From positions 48,037 through 112,036 of the forward strand of contig CALOBA010000077.1 in assembly GCA_942491465.1 (NCBI GenBank): 64,000 nucleotides of DNA. Direction: 5' to 3'. A program made the translations under genes and the position numbers. The stretch is from CALOBA01 sp942491465 (GTDB lineage Bacteria; Pseudomonadota; Gammaproteobacteria; Chromatiales; Chromatiaceae). The stretch's first letter is position 1, and each line of letters begins with the position of its first letter. Under the pieces are notes generated by a model. It was not told the origin of the DNA, made no database searches, and worked only from the letters and a program-made list of their open reading frames with translations. Shown here piece after piece: positions 46,814 to 55,392 of the stretch.

Positions 46814-48148
46814 CTACAGGATGTACCGCGACAGGTCCTCGTCCGCCGCCAGCTCGCTGAGGTTCTGGTCCACATAGGCGGCGGTGATCTCGATCGGCAC
46901 CCGGTCCAGGTCCGAGGCGTTGAAGGAGACGTCCTCCAGCAGCCGCTCCATCACCGTGTGCAGCCGCCGCGCGCCGATGTTCTCGGTGCGCTCGTTGACC
47001 TGCCAGGCGATCTCGGCGATGCGGCGGATGCCGTCTTCGGTGTAATTGAGCTTGACGCCCTCGGTGCTGAGCAGGGCCGCGTACTGCTCGGTCAGGGATT
47101 GGTCGGGCTCGGTGAGGATGCGCACGAAGTCGTCGGTGCTCAGGGCCTTCAGCTCCACGCGGATCGGCAGGCGGCCCTGCAGCTCCGGGATCAGGTCCGA
47201 CGGCTTGGCCAGATGGAAGGCGCCGGAGGCGATAAACAGGATGTGGTCGGTCTTGACCATGCCGTGCTTGGTCGAGACCGTGCTGCCCTCCACCAGCGGC
47301 AGCAGGTCGCGCTGCACGCCCTCGCGGGAGACATCGGCCCCGCCCATCTGCTCCGAGCGCTTGGTGACCTTGTCCAGCTCGTCGAGGAAGACGATACCGT
47401 TCTGCTCCACGTTGTTCATGGCGCGCAGCTTCATCTCCTCCTCGTTCACCAGCTTCGACGCCTCCTCGTCGCGCAGCACCTGGCGCGCCTCCTTGATGCG
47501 CAGCTTGCGCCGCTTGGTGTTGCCTGATCCCAGATTCTTGAACATGCCCTGGATCTGGCTGGTCAGGTCCTCCATCCCCGGCGGCGCCATGATCTCGACG
47601 CCGCTGATGGAGCTGCTGACCTGGACCTCGATCTCGCGCTCGTCCAGCTCGCCGGCGCGCAGCTTCTCGCGAAATCGCTCGCGGGTGGCCGTGGAGGGGC
47701 CGGCGGCGCGGCTGTCTTCCTCGAACCCCGACGGCGGCGGCAGCAGGGCGTCGAGGATGCGCTCCTCCGCCGCATGCTCGGCGCGATCGGCGTTGCGATG
47801 CATCTCCTTTTCGCGCTCCATCTTCACCGAGATGTCGGCCAGGTCGCGGATGATGGACTCGACGTCACGGCCGACGTAGCCCACCTCGGTGAACTTGGTC
47901 GCCTCGATCTTGATGAACGGGGCGTCGGCCAGGCGTGCCAGCCGGCGCGCGATCTCGGTCTTGCCGACGCCGGTGGGGCCGATCATCAGGATATTCTTCG
48001 GCGTGATCTCCGAGCGCATCGGCTCCTCGATCTGCGCTCGGCGCCAGCGGTTGCGCAGGGCAATGGCGACGGCGCGCTTGGCCTCATGCTGACCGACGAT
48101 GTGCTTGTCGAGTTCGGCGACGATGCGCTGGGGGGTGATCTGGGACAT
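46814..48148 (-). CDS. hslU: ATP-dependent protease ATPase subunit HslU (ClpY)
   Basis: The 444-residue AAA+ unfoldase has IVGQHEAKRAVAIALRNRW, Walker A GPTGVGKTE, the pore-loop region TEVGYVGRDVE, the I domain, and Walker B IVFLDELDKV. The C-terminal LSRYIL is the tail that docks into HslV. It unfolds substrates for the HslV peptidase. hslV lies upstream on the same strand, but the usual short gap is replaced by about 300 bp with an inverted microsatellite. Confidence 0.97.
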   Translation of the reverse strand: MSQITPQRIVAELDKHIVGQHEAKRAVAIALRNRWRRAQIEEPMRSEITPKNILMIGPTGVGKTEIARRLARLADAPFIKIEATKFTEVGYVGRDVESIIRDLADISVKMEREKEMHRNADRAEHAAEERILDALLPPPSGFEEDSRAAGPSTATRERFREKLRAGELDEREIEVQVSSSISGVEIMAPPGMEDLTSQIQGMFKNLGSGNTKRRKLRIKEARQVLRDEEASKLVNEEEMKLRAMNNVEQNGIVFLDELDKVTKRSEQMGGADVSREGVQRDLLPLVEGSTVSTKHGMVKTDHILFIASGAFHLAKPSDLIPELQGRLPIRVELKALSTDDFVRILTEPDQSLTEQYAALLSTEGVKLNYTEDGIRRIAEIAWQVNERTENIGARRLHTVMERLLEDVSFNASDLDRVPIEITAAYVDQNLSELAADEDLSRYIL

Positions 48149-48279
48149 GTCTAGTCTTTCGTTAGGTTCGGTAGCGTCTGTTCACTGCTTTAGCCGAGAA
48201 GACGCGGGGACGCAAAGATGATGGGGGATTTGGATAAGGTGGGGCCAAAAAGCAGCACAGGAGAAAACCCTGGGGTCTT

Positions 48280-48386
<107 letters not shown>

Positions 48387-48446
48387 CGCGGGGCAAGCCG
48401 GCCCCGAGCCCCGAGCCCGGTGGCACAAGGTGCCGGCTGCATCGGC

Positions 48447-48992
48447 TCAACCCTCGTCGGACAGCTCCTCGATGACCAGGTTGTGGTTGGTGTAGATGCA
48501 GATATCGGCGGCGATGCTCAGGGAGCGCTCAACGATCTCGCGGGCATCAAGGTCCGTATGCTCCACCAACGCACGCGCGGCGGCGGTGGCGAAGGAGCCG
48601 CCGGAGCCGATCGCCATCACGTCATGCTCGGGTTCCAAGACGTCGCCGGTGCCGGAGATGATCAGTGACGCCTCGGTGTCCGCCACGCAGAGCATGGCCT
48701 CCAGCCGGCGCAGCATCCGGTCGGTGCGCCAATCCTTCGCCAGCTCGACGGCGGAGCGCACCAGATGGCCCTGATGCTTCTCCAGCTTGCCCTCGAAGCG
48801 CTCGAACAGGGTGAAGGCATCGGCCGTTGCGCCGGCAAAGCCCGCCAGCACCCGCTCTTTATAGAGGCGGCGGACCTTGCGGGCGTTGCCCTTCATCACC
48901 GTCTGGCCCAGCGAGACCTGGCCGTCGCCGCCGATGCAGACGGTGCGCCCGCGGCGCACGGAGAGGATGGTGGTGCCGTGGAATGCTTCCAT
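48447..48992 (-). CDS. hslV: ATP-dependent protease peptidase subunit HslV (ClpQ)
   Basis: The 181-residue Ntn hydrolase starts MEAFHGTTILSVRRG. Removal of the short propeptide exposes the catalytic N-terminal Thr. IGGDGQVSLGQTVMK, GFAGATADAFTLFERFE and AIGSGG are typical. Twelve subunits form the HslUV proteolytic core. The ATG at 48992 gives this start; an upstream open frame is not conserved. Confidence 0.95.
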   Translation of the reverse strand: MEAFHGTTILSVRRGRTVCIGGDGQVSLGQTVMKGNARKVRRLYKERVLAGFAGATADAFTLFERFEGKLEKHQGHLVRSAVELAKDWRTDRMLRRLEAMLCVADTEASLIISGTGDVLEPEHDVMAIGSGGSFATAAARALVEHTDLDAREIVERSLSIAADICIYTNHNLVIEELSDEG

Positions 48993-49725
48993 CGTGGGGA
49001 TAGGGCCTCGGATAGGGTCAAAGACCCGACATTCTACGCCGTTCCCCACCGAGCACGACAGCCGGCTGAAAGCCGGCGCCGCACAACGCCGTCCTCGCTC
49101 CATCCTGCGGCAGTCCTTCCCCCCTGCTCGCGGCATCGGCCCGAGACCCGCTGGAGTCCGGCCGGTGTGGGCGGGGAGGGACGAAAGGGGCAGACCCAAC
49201 AGTCGTGTCACCAGCCGCCACTTCTCTCAAGGCAAGGCCAGCCGAGTGCTCATGTCGAGCTCGAATCGTCCGTAGGAGAAAGATGCTCGGGTGTTCAACC
49301 ATGAAAGCGGGGTGGTGTTGGAGACGATCACGCCTGATCAGGCTGTGCCGCGATGCGCGCCGTCTCCAGGTCACGAAGGGCGTCCTCCACCGAACCGCCC
49401 CAGTTGTCCACCTGACCTCCAGTGCACCGCTGCGGAAGTCCCAAGACCGCCGGCATGCCCACTTGGTGCTGTGGGAGCGACTTGCAGTCGCGATTTCCGC
49501 GTCGCGGCGGTCGCGATTGCAAATCGCTCCCACAGCTACGGGCGGTCTCGGAATTTTCGCGGCAAAGCACGAGCGAGGAGTTCACGGAATGCCAGGCGAT
49601 CCACATTGGTGTCCCTTCGCGCCGCAGCGGGACCGAGCAAGCCTTCCTTATATCGATTCGGCGATCGATCAGGGGCAGGGGCAGGGGCAGGGTCCGAGGG
49701 CCTCACCCGCGAAGGAATTAAAATA
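48993..49725. other. Intergenic stretch without a supported gene
   Basis: About 730 bp between hslV and the sulfur globule promoter show overlapping open frames on both strands. None has a ribosome site, conserved motif or typical codon use. A small hairpin with GCCGGCT-type arms lies near 49060-49077 and a REP-like inverted pair at 49469-49534. The sequence from 49640 to 49700 contains a CAGGGG run. A decayed gene cannot be excluded. Confidence 0.5.
49469..49534. repeat. REP-like inverted repeat pair
   Basis: CTGTGGGAGCGA at the left and TCGCTCCCACAG at the right are exact complements. Inner arms with TTGCAGTCGCG and CGCGATTGCAA nearly pair as well. GTGGGAGCG-type palindromes spaced this way resemble REP/BIME sequences of pseudomonads. 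The element lies in a gene-free stretch. Related copies elsewhere in the genome would be expected, but none was seen in this window. Confidence 0.7.
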
Positions 49726-49753
49726 TTGACATATTAGAATATGCTGATATAGT
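49726..49753 (+). promoter_or_regulatory. Strong sigma70-type promoter of the sulfur globule gene
   Basis: TTGACA at 49726-49731 and TATAGT at 49748-49753 are separated by 16 bp of AT-rich DNA. The surrounding AT content contrasts with the GC-rich genome. The start codon lies 64 bp after the -10 element. High constitutive expression would suit a structural sulfur globule protein. Confidence 0.75.
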
Positions 49754-49817
49754 AACGCCCATCGCAGCCAAGTACGGCAAGCACGAAACCCTTACCCACC
49801 CCTTTCGGAGCCTATCC

Positions 49818-50198
49818 ATGAAGACCATCACCAAGATCGCTACCGCCGCCGCCCTCGTCACCGTTTCGGCCACCGCCTCGGCCTGGGGCCCGTTCACCAG
49901 CTTCGCCGACGACTTCTTCGGTGACGGCTTCGCCGATAGCTTCGCCGACGGCAACTTCGACATGAACATGAACGCCCGGACGAACACCTCCGCCCGCGGC
50001 TACGGTCGCGGCCAGGGCTACGGCTACAACCACTACGCCCCCTACTACTACGGTGCCCCCTACGGCTACGCCCCGGCCTATGGCTACCCGGCCCCGATGC
50101 AGCAGGTCCCCGGCGCTCCGGCCGCGGCTACTCAGCAGCCCCTGACCCAGGCGCCGGCCATGCAGTTCCCGATGGCCCAGGCCCCGGTGGCTCGCTGA
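49818..50198 (+). CDS. Sulfur globule family protein
   Basis: The 126-residue secreted protein has a signal peptide ending ASA before WGPF (about residue 22). A segment with FADDFFGDGFAD and FDMNMNAR is followed by a Gly/Tyr/Pro-rich stretch (YGYNHYAPYYYG, about residues 68-95) and a Gln/Pro/Ala tail. This composition and order match sulfur globule envelope proteins of purple sulfur bacteria, structural proteins that coat intracytoplasmic-space or periplasmic sulfur deposits. It has its own promoter and terminator and is monocistronic. No enzymatic motif is present. Confidence 0.85.
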   Translation: MKTITKIATAAALVTVSATASAWGPFTSFADDFFGDGFADSFADGNFDMNMNARTNTSARGYGRGQGYGYNHYAPYYYGAPYGYAPAYGYPAPMQQVPGAPAAATQQPLTQAPAMQFPMAQAPVAR

Positions 50199-50248
50199 GC
50201 CCCGACGCCCGCCCGGCCTGATGACGGCCGGCGCCAGCCCCGCTGTCC

Positions 50249-50285
50249 AAGCCCCGATCCTCGTGCGAGGATCGGGGCTTTTTGC
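50249..50285 (+). terminator. Intrinsic terminator after the sulfur globule gene
   Basis: AAGCCCCGATCCTCG pairs perfectly with its complement across a 2-nt loop and is followed by TTTTTG. It lies 50 bp after the sgp stop. Confidence 0.92.
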
Positions 50286-50363
50286 GTTTGTCGGGGCCCT
50301 GGGGGTGAAGTCTGCCGAGTCCAGTGCCGTGTTGGCGATGCCCCCGCTTCCCGGTGCCGGCGA

Positions 50364-50690
50364 TCAGGGCTCGACCAGCGCCAGACCACAGGCGCGCAGC
50401 CCGTCGAGGACGCCGGCGAGCCCGGCGCCGTCGCCGGTGATCCGCAGCCGAACGGCGCGCAGCCCGAGCTGCCTGGCGCGCTCGCCGGCACGCTGGGCCG
50501 CGGCCTGGCCGGCGGCGGCGGTGGCGCGGCGGGCACCCTTGTAGCCGCAGCTGCCGGCGCTGGCCCAGCAGAGGGCGTCGCCGGCCTGGTTGGTAATCGA
50601 CACCATGGTGTTGTTGTGGCTCGCCTTGATGTGGGCGATGCCGGTGGTGTCGGTGGGCGGGTTGTCCGGGCGGTGGTCGTTCATGGGCAT
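50364..50690 (-). CDS. Truncated paralogue of ribosomal protein uS11
   Basis: The 108-residue protein (106 from the second ATG) aligns with uS11 through GIAHIKASHNNTMVSIT, GDALCWASAGSCGYKGARRAT, a Q-x-AA helix and a GLRAVRLRITGDGAG strand. It lacks the basic N-terminal arm of uS11. It also ends where the conserved tail with IPHNGCRPPKKRRV would begin; that tail contacts rRNA. Length is 108 against 129 for E. coli S11. It lies 19 bp after the Tgt-family gene on the same strand. It is probably not the ribosomal S11 itself, which normally lies in the rpsM-rpsK-rpsD operon. Function unknown. Confidence 0.8.
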   Translation of the reverse strand: MPMNDHRPDNPPTDTTGIAHIKASHNNTMVSITNQAGDALCWASAGSCGYKGARRATAAAGQAAAQRAGERARQLGLRAVRLRITGDGAGLAGVLDGLRACGLALVEP

Positions 50691-50709
50691 CAGCGCCGGG
50701 GCGGGCCGC

Positions 50710-51858
50710 TCAGGCCTCCCCCGCCTCCCACTGGTCGATGAATGCGGTCTTGAAGGCGTCGAAGCGCCCTTCTCGGATCGCGTCCCTCGCCGCGGCCAGG
50801 GTGTCGTGGTAGAAGCTGAGGTTGTGGATGGCCGCCAGCTCGCCGGCGCGGGGCTTGTCGGACTTGAACAGCCGCCGCAGGGCCTCGCGGGAGAAGTCGC
50901 GGCAGGTCGGGCAGCCGCAGTGCGGGTCCAGCGGCGCGTCCGGGCGCGGGTTTGGGCGCTTGTAGACGCACTCGCCGCTGCTGGTGTAGGCGACCCCGCG
51001 TTGGGCCTTGCGGATCGGCAGCACGCAGTCGAAGGTATCGGCGCCGTCGGCGATGCCTTCCAGGATCTGGTTCGGCAGGCCGACGCCGAGCAGGTGCCGG
51101 GGCCGGTCCGCCGGCAGCAGCGCGCTGGTCAGGGCGGTCATGTCGCGGATGGCCGCGCGCGGCATGCCGATGGACAGCCCGCCGATGCCGAAGCCGTCGA
51201 AGCCGAGCGCCGCGACCTCCTCGACGCTGCGCCGACGCAGGCGCTCGCGGGTGCTGCCCTGGATGATGCCGTAGATGTGCTGCGCTCGGGTCTGCTGCGG
51301 CTCGCTCGCCCGGAATGCGGCCATGCTGCGCCGCGCCCAGAGGCTGGTGCGGCGCACGGCCTCTTCGGCGCGGGCGTCGGGACAGGGAAAGGCCGCGCAG
51401 TCGTCGAGCACGAGCATGATGTCGGAGCCCAGGTGGCGCTGGATCTCGACCACCCGCTCCGGGGTGAGCGCGGCGTCGTCACCGAAGGCGACGCCGTCGT
51501 CGGTGATGCGGCTGTTGTCCTTGAGGCTGAACACCTGATAGCCGCCGCTGTCGGTCATCAGGATGCCGGACCAGCCCATCCAGCCGTGGGCGCCGCCGAG
51601 CGCGCGCAGCTGCTCCGGGCCGGTCTCGCCGAAGATGTACCAGGCATTGGCCATCAGCAGCCGGCTGCCGCAGGCGGCGGCCTGCTCGAAGCTCAGCGCC
51701 CGCAGGGAGCCATGGCTGGCGATGGGCAGGAAGCAGGGGGTGTCCACCGCGCCATGGGCCGTGTGGATGCGCCCGGTGCGGGGGCCGCCGGCATGGGTGG
51801 CCCGGGTGACGGTGAAGAACGGCGTCGTCGAGCCGTCTTGGTGTTCGGTGTCGCTCAT
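50710..51858 (-). CDS. Divergent tRNA-guanine transglycosylase (Tgt) family protein
   Basis: The 382-residue TIM-barrel enzyme keeps the general acid/base Asp103 in LMTDSGGYQVFSL, Asp152/153, Gln200, a GGL(S) loop (226-229), the nucleophile Asp277 (FDCV) and the zinc ligands Cys314, Cys316, Cys319 and His345. It should be able to exchange a guanine for a 7-deazaguanine. It differs at positions usually invariant in bacterial Tgt: NAWYIFGETGPE instead of NTYHLxxRPG, GGLSIGMP instead of GGLAVGEP, and LPIRKAQRG instead of MPTRNARNG. It is not beside queA-yajC-secD, the usual tgt place. A paralogue with altered base or RNA specificity is plausible; it could also be the only Tgt. Confidence 0.82.
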   Translation of the reverse strand: MSDTEHQDGSTTPFFTVTRATHAGGPRTGRIHTAHGAVDTPCFLPIASHGSLRALSFEQAAACGSRLLMANAWYIFGETGPEQLRALGGAHGWMGWSGILMTDSGGYQVFSLKDNSRITDDGVAFGDDAALTPERVVEIQRHLGSDIMLVLDDCAAFPCPDARAEEAVRRTSLWARRSMAAFRASEPQQTRAQHIYGIIQGSTRERLRRRSVEEVAALGFDGFGIGGLSIGMPRAAIRDMTALTSALLPADRPRHLLGVGLPNQILEGIADGADTFDCVLPIRKAQRGVAYTSSGECVYKRPNPRPDAPLDPHCGCPTCRDFSREALRRLFKSDKPRAGELAAIHNLSFYHDTLAAARDAIREGRFDAFKTAFIDQWEAGEA

Positions 51859-52253
51859 CAGCTATGACCTGCGTCGGCATTCGGTGGCGGCTGGCGGTAG
51901 CGCGCCGCGACCTCCAGCGGCAGCTGGGCCAGTGGGAACGGCGGCTGCTCCAGCGGGCGCAGGGCGAGGCAGAGCAGCAGCAGGGCGTCGTCGTCGCCGG
52001 CGACGCGGTTGGTCTTCAGGTCGCCGCACTGCTCGCAGCGGTGGACGATGGTCCATTCGCCGTCGCGCCGCGCGGCGATGGCAATGGGCTCCATGCCGCC
52101 TTGGCAGCGCGACAGGCGATCGTCCTGGCCGCGGGTCTCGGCCACATGCAGGCTCCAGAGACAATGCGGGCAGTGGTTGCGGTGGCGGGTGCCGGGGGCG
52201 CGGTCCGGGAAGGTCCGGCCGCAATGGGCGCAGGTGATGGGGGTATCGGGCAT
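51858..52253 (-). CDS. RNHCP-domain zinc-ribbon protein
   Basis: The 131-residue protein has CAHC (8-11), the RNHCPHCLWSLHV signature (25-37), Cys50, HRCEQCG (71-77) and TNRVAGDD, the defining parts of the RNHCP domain, whose function is unknown. Paired Cys motifs suggest one or two zinc sites and nucleic-acid or protein binding. The stop overlaps the Tgt-family start (TGATG), and the uS11-like gene follows, so the three genes form one operon. The C-terminus is Pro-rich and not conserved. Confidence 0.87.
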   Translation of the reverse strand: MPDTPITCAHCGRTFPDRAPGTRHRNHCPHCLWSLHVAETRGQDDRLSRCQGGMEPIAIAARRDGEWTIVHRCEQCGDLKTNRVAGDDDALLLLCLALRPLEQPPFPLAQLPLEVAARYRQPPPNADAGHS

Positions 52254-52572
52254 GCCTTGGCCGGTCTCGCTGGGCGGCTCGCCACTGTAGTACAGCCAGC
52301 AGCATGTGTCGATAAGGCTTGCGGCGCCGCGGGCCTGCTTAGGCTTGGGCAAGCCTGCCCCGCTGGCGTGGTTGGACGGCATTCCGAGTGGGCTGGGGAC
52401 TCCTGCACCGCCTCCGGCGTTGACCCGACGCCCGGGGCTGCTTAACCTGCCCCCATCGGCCCGCCGATCGGCGCCGGCGTGTTGCCGGTCGACGGCCTCG
52501 CAGCGTCCATCTCCATCCGTCCGTCCGCTACCCGACCCCATCGACCTCAATCTTCAACGAGAGGAGTCTCTT
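52254..52572. promoter_or_regulatory. Divergent intergenic region, RNHCP operon and gnd
   Basis: These 319 bp separate the minus-strand operon from gnd. No conserved gene is visible. A GAGAGGAG ribosome site for gnd lies at about 52558-52566. Candidate minus-strand promoter hexamers near 52289-52311 are weak. No known riboswitch, in particular no preQ1 fold, was recognised by eye. Confidence 0.4.
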
Positions 52573-53589
52573 ATGCAGCTCGGAATGATCGGCCTCGGCC
52601 GCATGGGCGCGAACATGGTGCAGCGCCTGATGCGCGCCGGCCATGAGTGCGTCGTCTACGACACCAATCCCGACAACGTCGCCGCGCTGGCCGCCGAGGG
52701 CGCGACCCCCAGCACCGACCTGGCCGACTTCTGCGCCAAGCTCACCCCCCCGAAGGCGGCCTGGATCATGGTGCCGGCGGCGGTGGTCGAAAAGGTCATC
52801 GCCGACCTCAAGCCGCACCTGAGCGCCGGCGACATCCTGATCGACGGCGGCAACAGCTACTACAAGGACGACATCCGCCACGGCAAGCGCCTGGCCGGCG
52901 ATGGCATCCGCTTCCTCGACTGCGGCACCAGCGGCGGCGTCTTCGGTCTGGAGCGGGGCTATTGTCTGATGATCGGCGGCGACACCGAGGCGGTGGAGCA
53001 CCTGGACCCGATCTTCGCCGCGCTGGCCCCCGGTGCCGGCGACATCGAGCGCACACATGGACGCAGCGGCGACTACGACCGCGCCGAGCTTGGCTATCTG
53101 CATTGCGGCCCAAGCGGGGCCGGACACTTCGTCAAGATGGTCCACAACGGCATCGAGTACGGTCTGATGGCCGCCTATGCGGAAGGCCTGAACCTGCTCA
53201 AGCATGCCGGCATCGGCCGCAACGACCACGTCATCGACGCCGAGACCGCCCCGCTCGCGGACCCGGAGGCGTTCCAGTACGACATCGACGTGGCCCGCGT
53301 GGCCGAGGTCTGGCGCCGCGGCAGCGTGGTCTCCTCCTGGCTGCTGGACCTGACCGCCGACGCCCTGGCCGAAGACCCCCAGCTGGAGGCTTACGGCGGT
53401 CGCGTCTCCGACTCCGGCGAGGGCCGCTGGACCAGCATCGCCGCCATCGAGACCGGCACCCCGGCCCCGGTGCTCACCGCGGCCCTGTTCTCGCGCTTCA
53501 GCTCCCGCGGCGAGGACGAATTCGCCAACCAGATCCTCTCGGCCATGCGCTACCAGTTCGGCGGCCACCACGAGAAGCCGTCGTCCTGA
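52573..53589 (+). CDS. gnd: 6-Phosphogluconate dehydrogenase, decarboxylating (short form)
   Basis: The 338-residue protein has the N-terminal dinucleotide motif MIGLGRMGANM, IDGGNSYYKDD, GTSGGVFGLERGYCLMIGG and KMVHNGIEYG with the catalytic Lys. It belongs to the shorter 6PGDH type often linked to NAD. It converts 6-phosphogluconate to ribulose-5-phosphate. It lies 52 bp before zwf on the same strand. An open frame runs upstream, but the ATG at 52573 has a strong ribosome site. Confidence 0.95.
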   Translation: MQLGMIGLGRMGANMVQRLMRAGHECVVYDTNPDNVAALAAEGATPSTDLADFCAKLTPPKAAWIMVPAAVVEKVIADLKPHLSAGDILIDGGNSYYKDDIRHGKRLAGDGIRFLDCGTSGGVFGLERGYCLMIGGDTEAVEHLDPIFAALAPGAGDIERTHGRSGDYDRAELGYLHCGPSGAGHFVKMVHNGIEYGLMAAYAEGLNLLKHAGIGRNDHVIDAETAPLADPEAFQYDIDVARVAEVWRRGSVVSSWLLDLTADALAEDPQLEAYGGRVSDSGEGRWTSIAAIETGTPAPVLTAALFSRFSSRGEDEFANQILSAMRYQFGGHHEKPSS

Positions 53590-53641
53590 TCGAGTCCATA
53601 GACGGCCCAACGCCAGTCAGTCGCCAGCGAGGAGACCGCCG

Positions 53642-55198
53642 ATGTCCCTGAACGAGACCAATTTCAACCGGGCGCCGCCGGCGCCGCCGAACGTGATGAT
53701 CATCTTCGGTGCCGGGGGCGACCTGACCCGGCGCAAGCTGATCCCGTCGCTCTATCACCTGTGCTCCGCCGGCCTGCTGCCGGACGACTTCGCCATGCTC
53801 GGCCTGGACCGGCTGGACCTGGACGATGACAGCTTCCGCGCCCGAGTCGCCGAGCAGATCGCCAATTTCGTCGGCGAGGTCTTCGAGCAAGCGGTCTGGG
53901 ACCGGCTGGTGGACCGACTGCACTACATGAAGATCGACATGCTCGACGGTGCCGACTACGAGCGCCTGCGCGATCAGTTGGCGCAGATCGATGTGGAGCG
54001 TGCCACCGACGGCAACTACCTGTTCTACCTCGCCGTCCCGCCGAGCCTTTTCGGCGGCATCACCGACCGCCTGGGCGAGGTCGGCCTGCTGCACGAGATC
54101 AAGGACGACTGGCGTCGGGTGATCATCGAGAAGCCCTTCGGCCGCGACCTGGAATCCGCCAGGGCACTGAACGCCGAGCTGCACCGCAACATGCGCGAGG
54201 AGCAGATCTACCGGATCGACCACTATCTGGGCAAGGAGACGGTCCAGAACATCATGGTCTTCCGCTTCGCCAACGCCTTCATCGAGCCGCTGTGGAACCG
54301 CAACCACATCGACCATGTGCAGATCACCGTGGCCGAGTCCGTCGGCGTCGAGCATCGCGGCGCCTACTACGAGGAGGCCGGCGCCCTGCGCGACATGATC
54401 CCGAACCACATCCTGGTACTGCTCGGCTTCCTGGCCATGGACCCGCCGAACTCCTTCGACGCCGAGGCCCTGCGCATGGAGGTCAACAAGGTGTTGGACG
54501 CGATCAAGCCGCTGACGCCCGAAGAAGTCCTGACCAATGCCGTGCGCGGCCAATACGGCCACGGCGCCATGCCGGACGGCGAAAAGGTCCCCCCCTATCG
54601 GGCCTCCGACAACGTCAAGCCCAACTCCGGCACCGAGACCTTCTGCGCGCTGAAGCTGACCATGGATAGCTGGCGTTGGGCCGGCGTGCCCTTCTACGTG
54701 CGCACCGGCAAGCGGCTCACCGCCCAGTACACCGAGGTCGCGATCCAGTTCAAGCGTGCCCCGACGGTGATGTTCAAGGACACCAGCATCAACGAGATCG
54801 AGCCGGACATGCTGGTGCTGCGCATCCAGCCCAACGAGGGCATCCAGCTGAGCCTGGGCGCCAAGGTGCCAGGGCCGAAGATGAAGGTCGGCAACGTCAA
54901 TATGGACTTCTGCTACGAGGACTACTTCGGCAACAAGCCCGCCACCGGCTATGAGACCCTGATCTACGACTGCATGAACGGCGACGCGACGCTGTTCAAG
55001 CACGCCGATACCGTCGAGAAGGGCTGGGAGATCGTCCAGTCGGTCATGGACGTCTGGGCCGCCCTGCCACCGCGGGACTTCCCCAACTACGATGCCGGCA
55101 CCTGGGGACCCGCCGCCGCCGATGACCTGACCAAGCGTGACGGCCGCGTCTGGCGGCGCATCGCGACGCCGAGCGCCAACCCGCGCGCGACCAGTTGA
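53642..55198 (+). CDS. zwf: Glucose-6-phosphate 1-dehydrogenase
   Basis: The 518-residue enzyme has the coenzyme motif FGAGGDLTRRKLIPSLY, EKPFGRDLESA and the substrate-binding RIDHYLGKETVQN with its catalytic His/Lys. It performs the first step of the oxidative pentose phosphate pathway and shares an operon with gnd. A GAGGAGA ribosome site precedes the ATG. After its stop about 190 bp lead into a tandem repeat array. Confidence 0.97.
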   Translation: MSLNETNFNRAPPAPPNVMIIFGAGGDLTRRKLIPSLYHLCSAGLLPDDFAMLGLDRLDLDDDSFRARVAEQIANFVGEVFEQAVWDRLVDRLHYMKIDMLDGADYERLRDQLAQIDVERATDGNYLFYLAVPPSLFGGITDRLGEVGLLHEIKDDWRRVIIEKPFGRDLESARALNAELHRNMREEQIYRIDHYLGKETVQNIMVFRFANAFIEPLWNRNHIDHVQITVAESVGVEHRGAYYEEAGALRDMIPNHILVLLGFLAMDPPNSFDAEALRMEVNKVLDAIKPLTPEEVLTNAVRGQYGHGAMPDGEKVPPYRASDNVKPNSGTETFCALKLTMDSWRWAGVPFYVRTGKRLTAQYTEVAIQFKRAPTVMFKDTSINEIEPDMLVLRIQPNEGIQLSLGAKVPGPKMKVGNVNMDFCYEDYFGNKPATGYETLIYDCMNGDATLFKHADTVEKGWEIVQSVMDVWAALPPRDFPNYDAGTWGPAAADDLTKRDGRVWRRIATPSANPRATS

Positions 55199-55392
55199 TG
55201 CGCGGCCCGCGTCATCCGTAGCCGACGGCAGCCCGCTCCCCTAGGGGGGTCCACGGCGAGAGCGGCAGGGGCCGCGTCAATGGTCACTTCTCATTCATCC
55301 AGGGCAACTGCGCAGGACGGATCAAGGAGCGCACCGACGGATCCGCCCCTCCCTGCGACCTCGGTGAGTCCGTCTCCCTTGACCCAACCTCC

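Noticed and set aside
49018..49737. Possible genes on both strands before the sulfur globule gene
   Set aside because: Frames overlap, lack start signals and motifs, and cross the REP-like hairpin.
52254..52572. preQ1 riboswitch ahead of the Tgt-family operon
   Set aside because: No matching short pseudoknot-type aptamer was recognised by eye in the 319-bp leader region.
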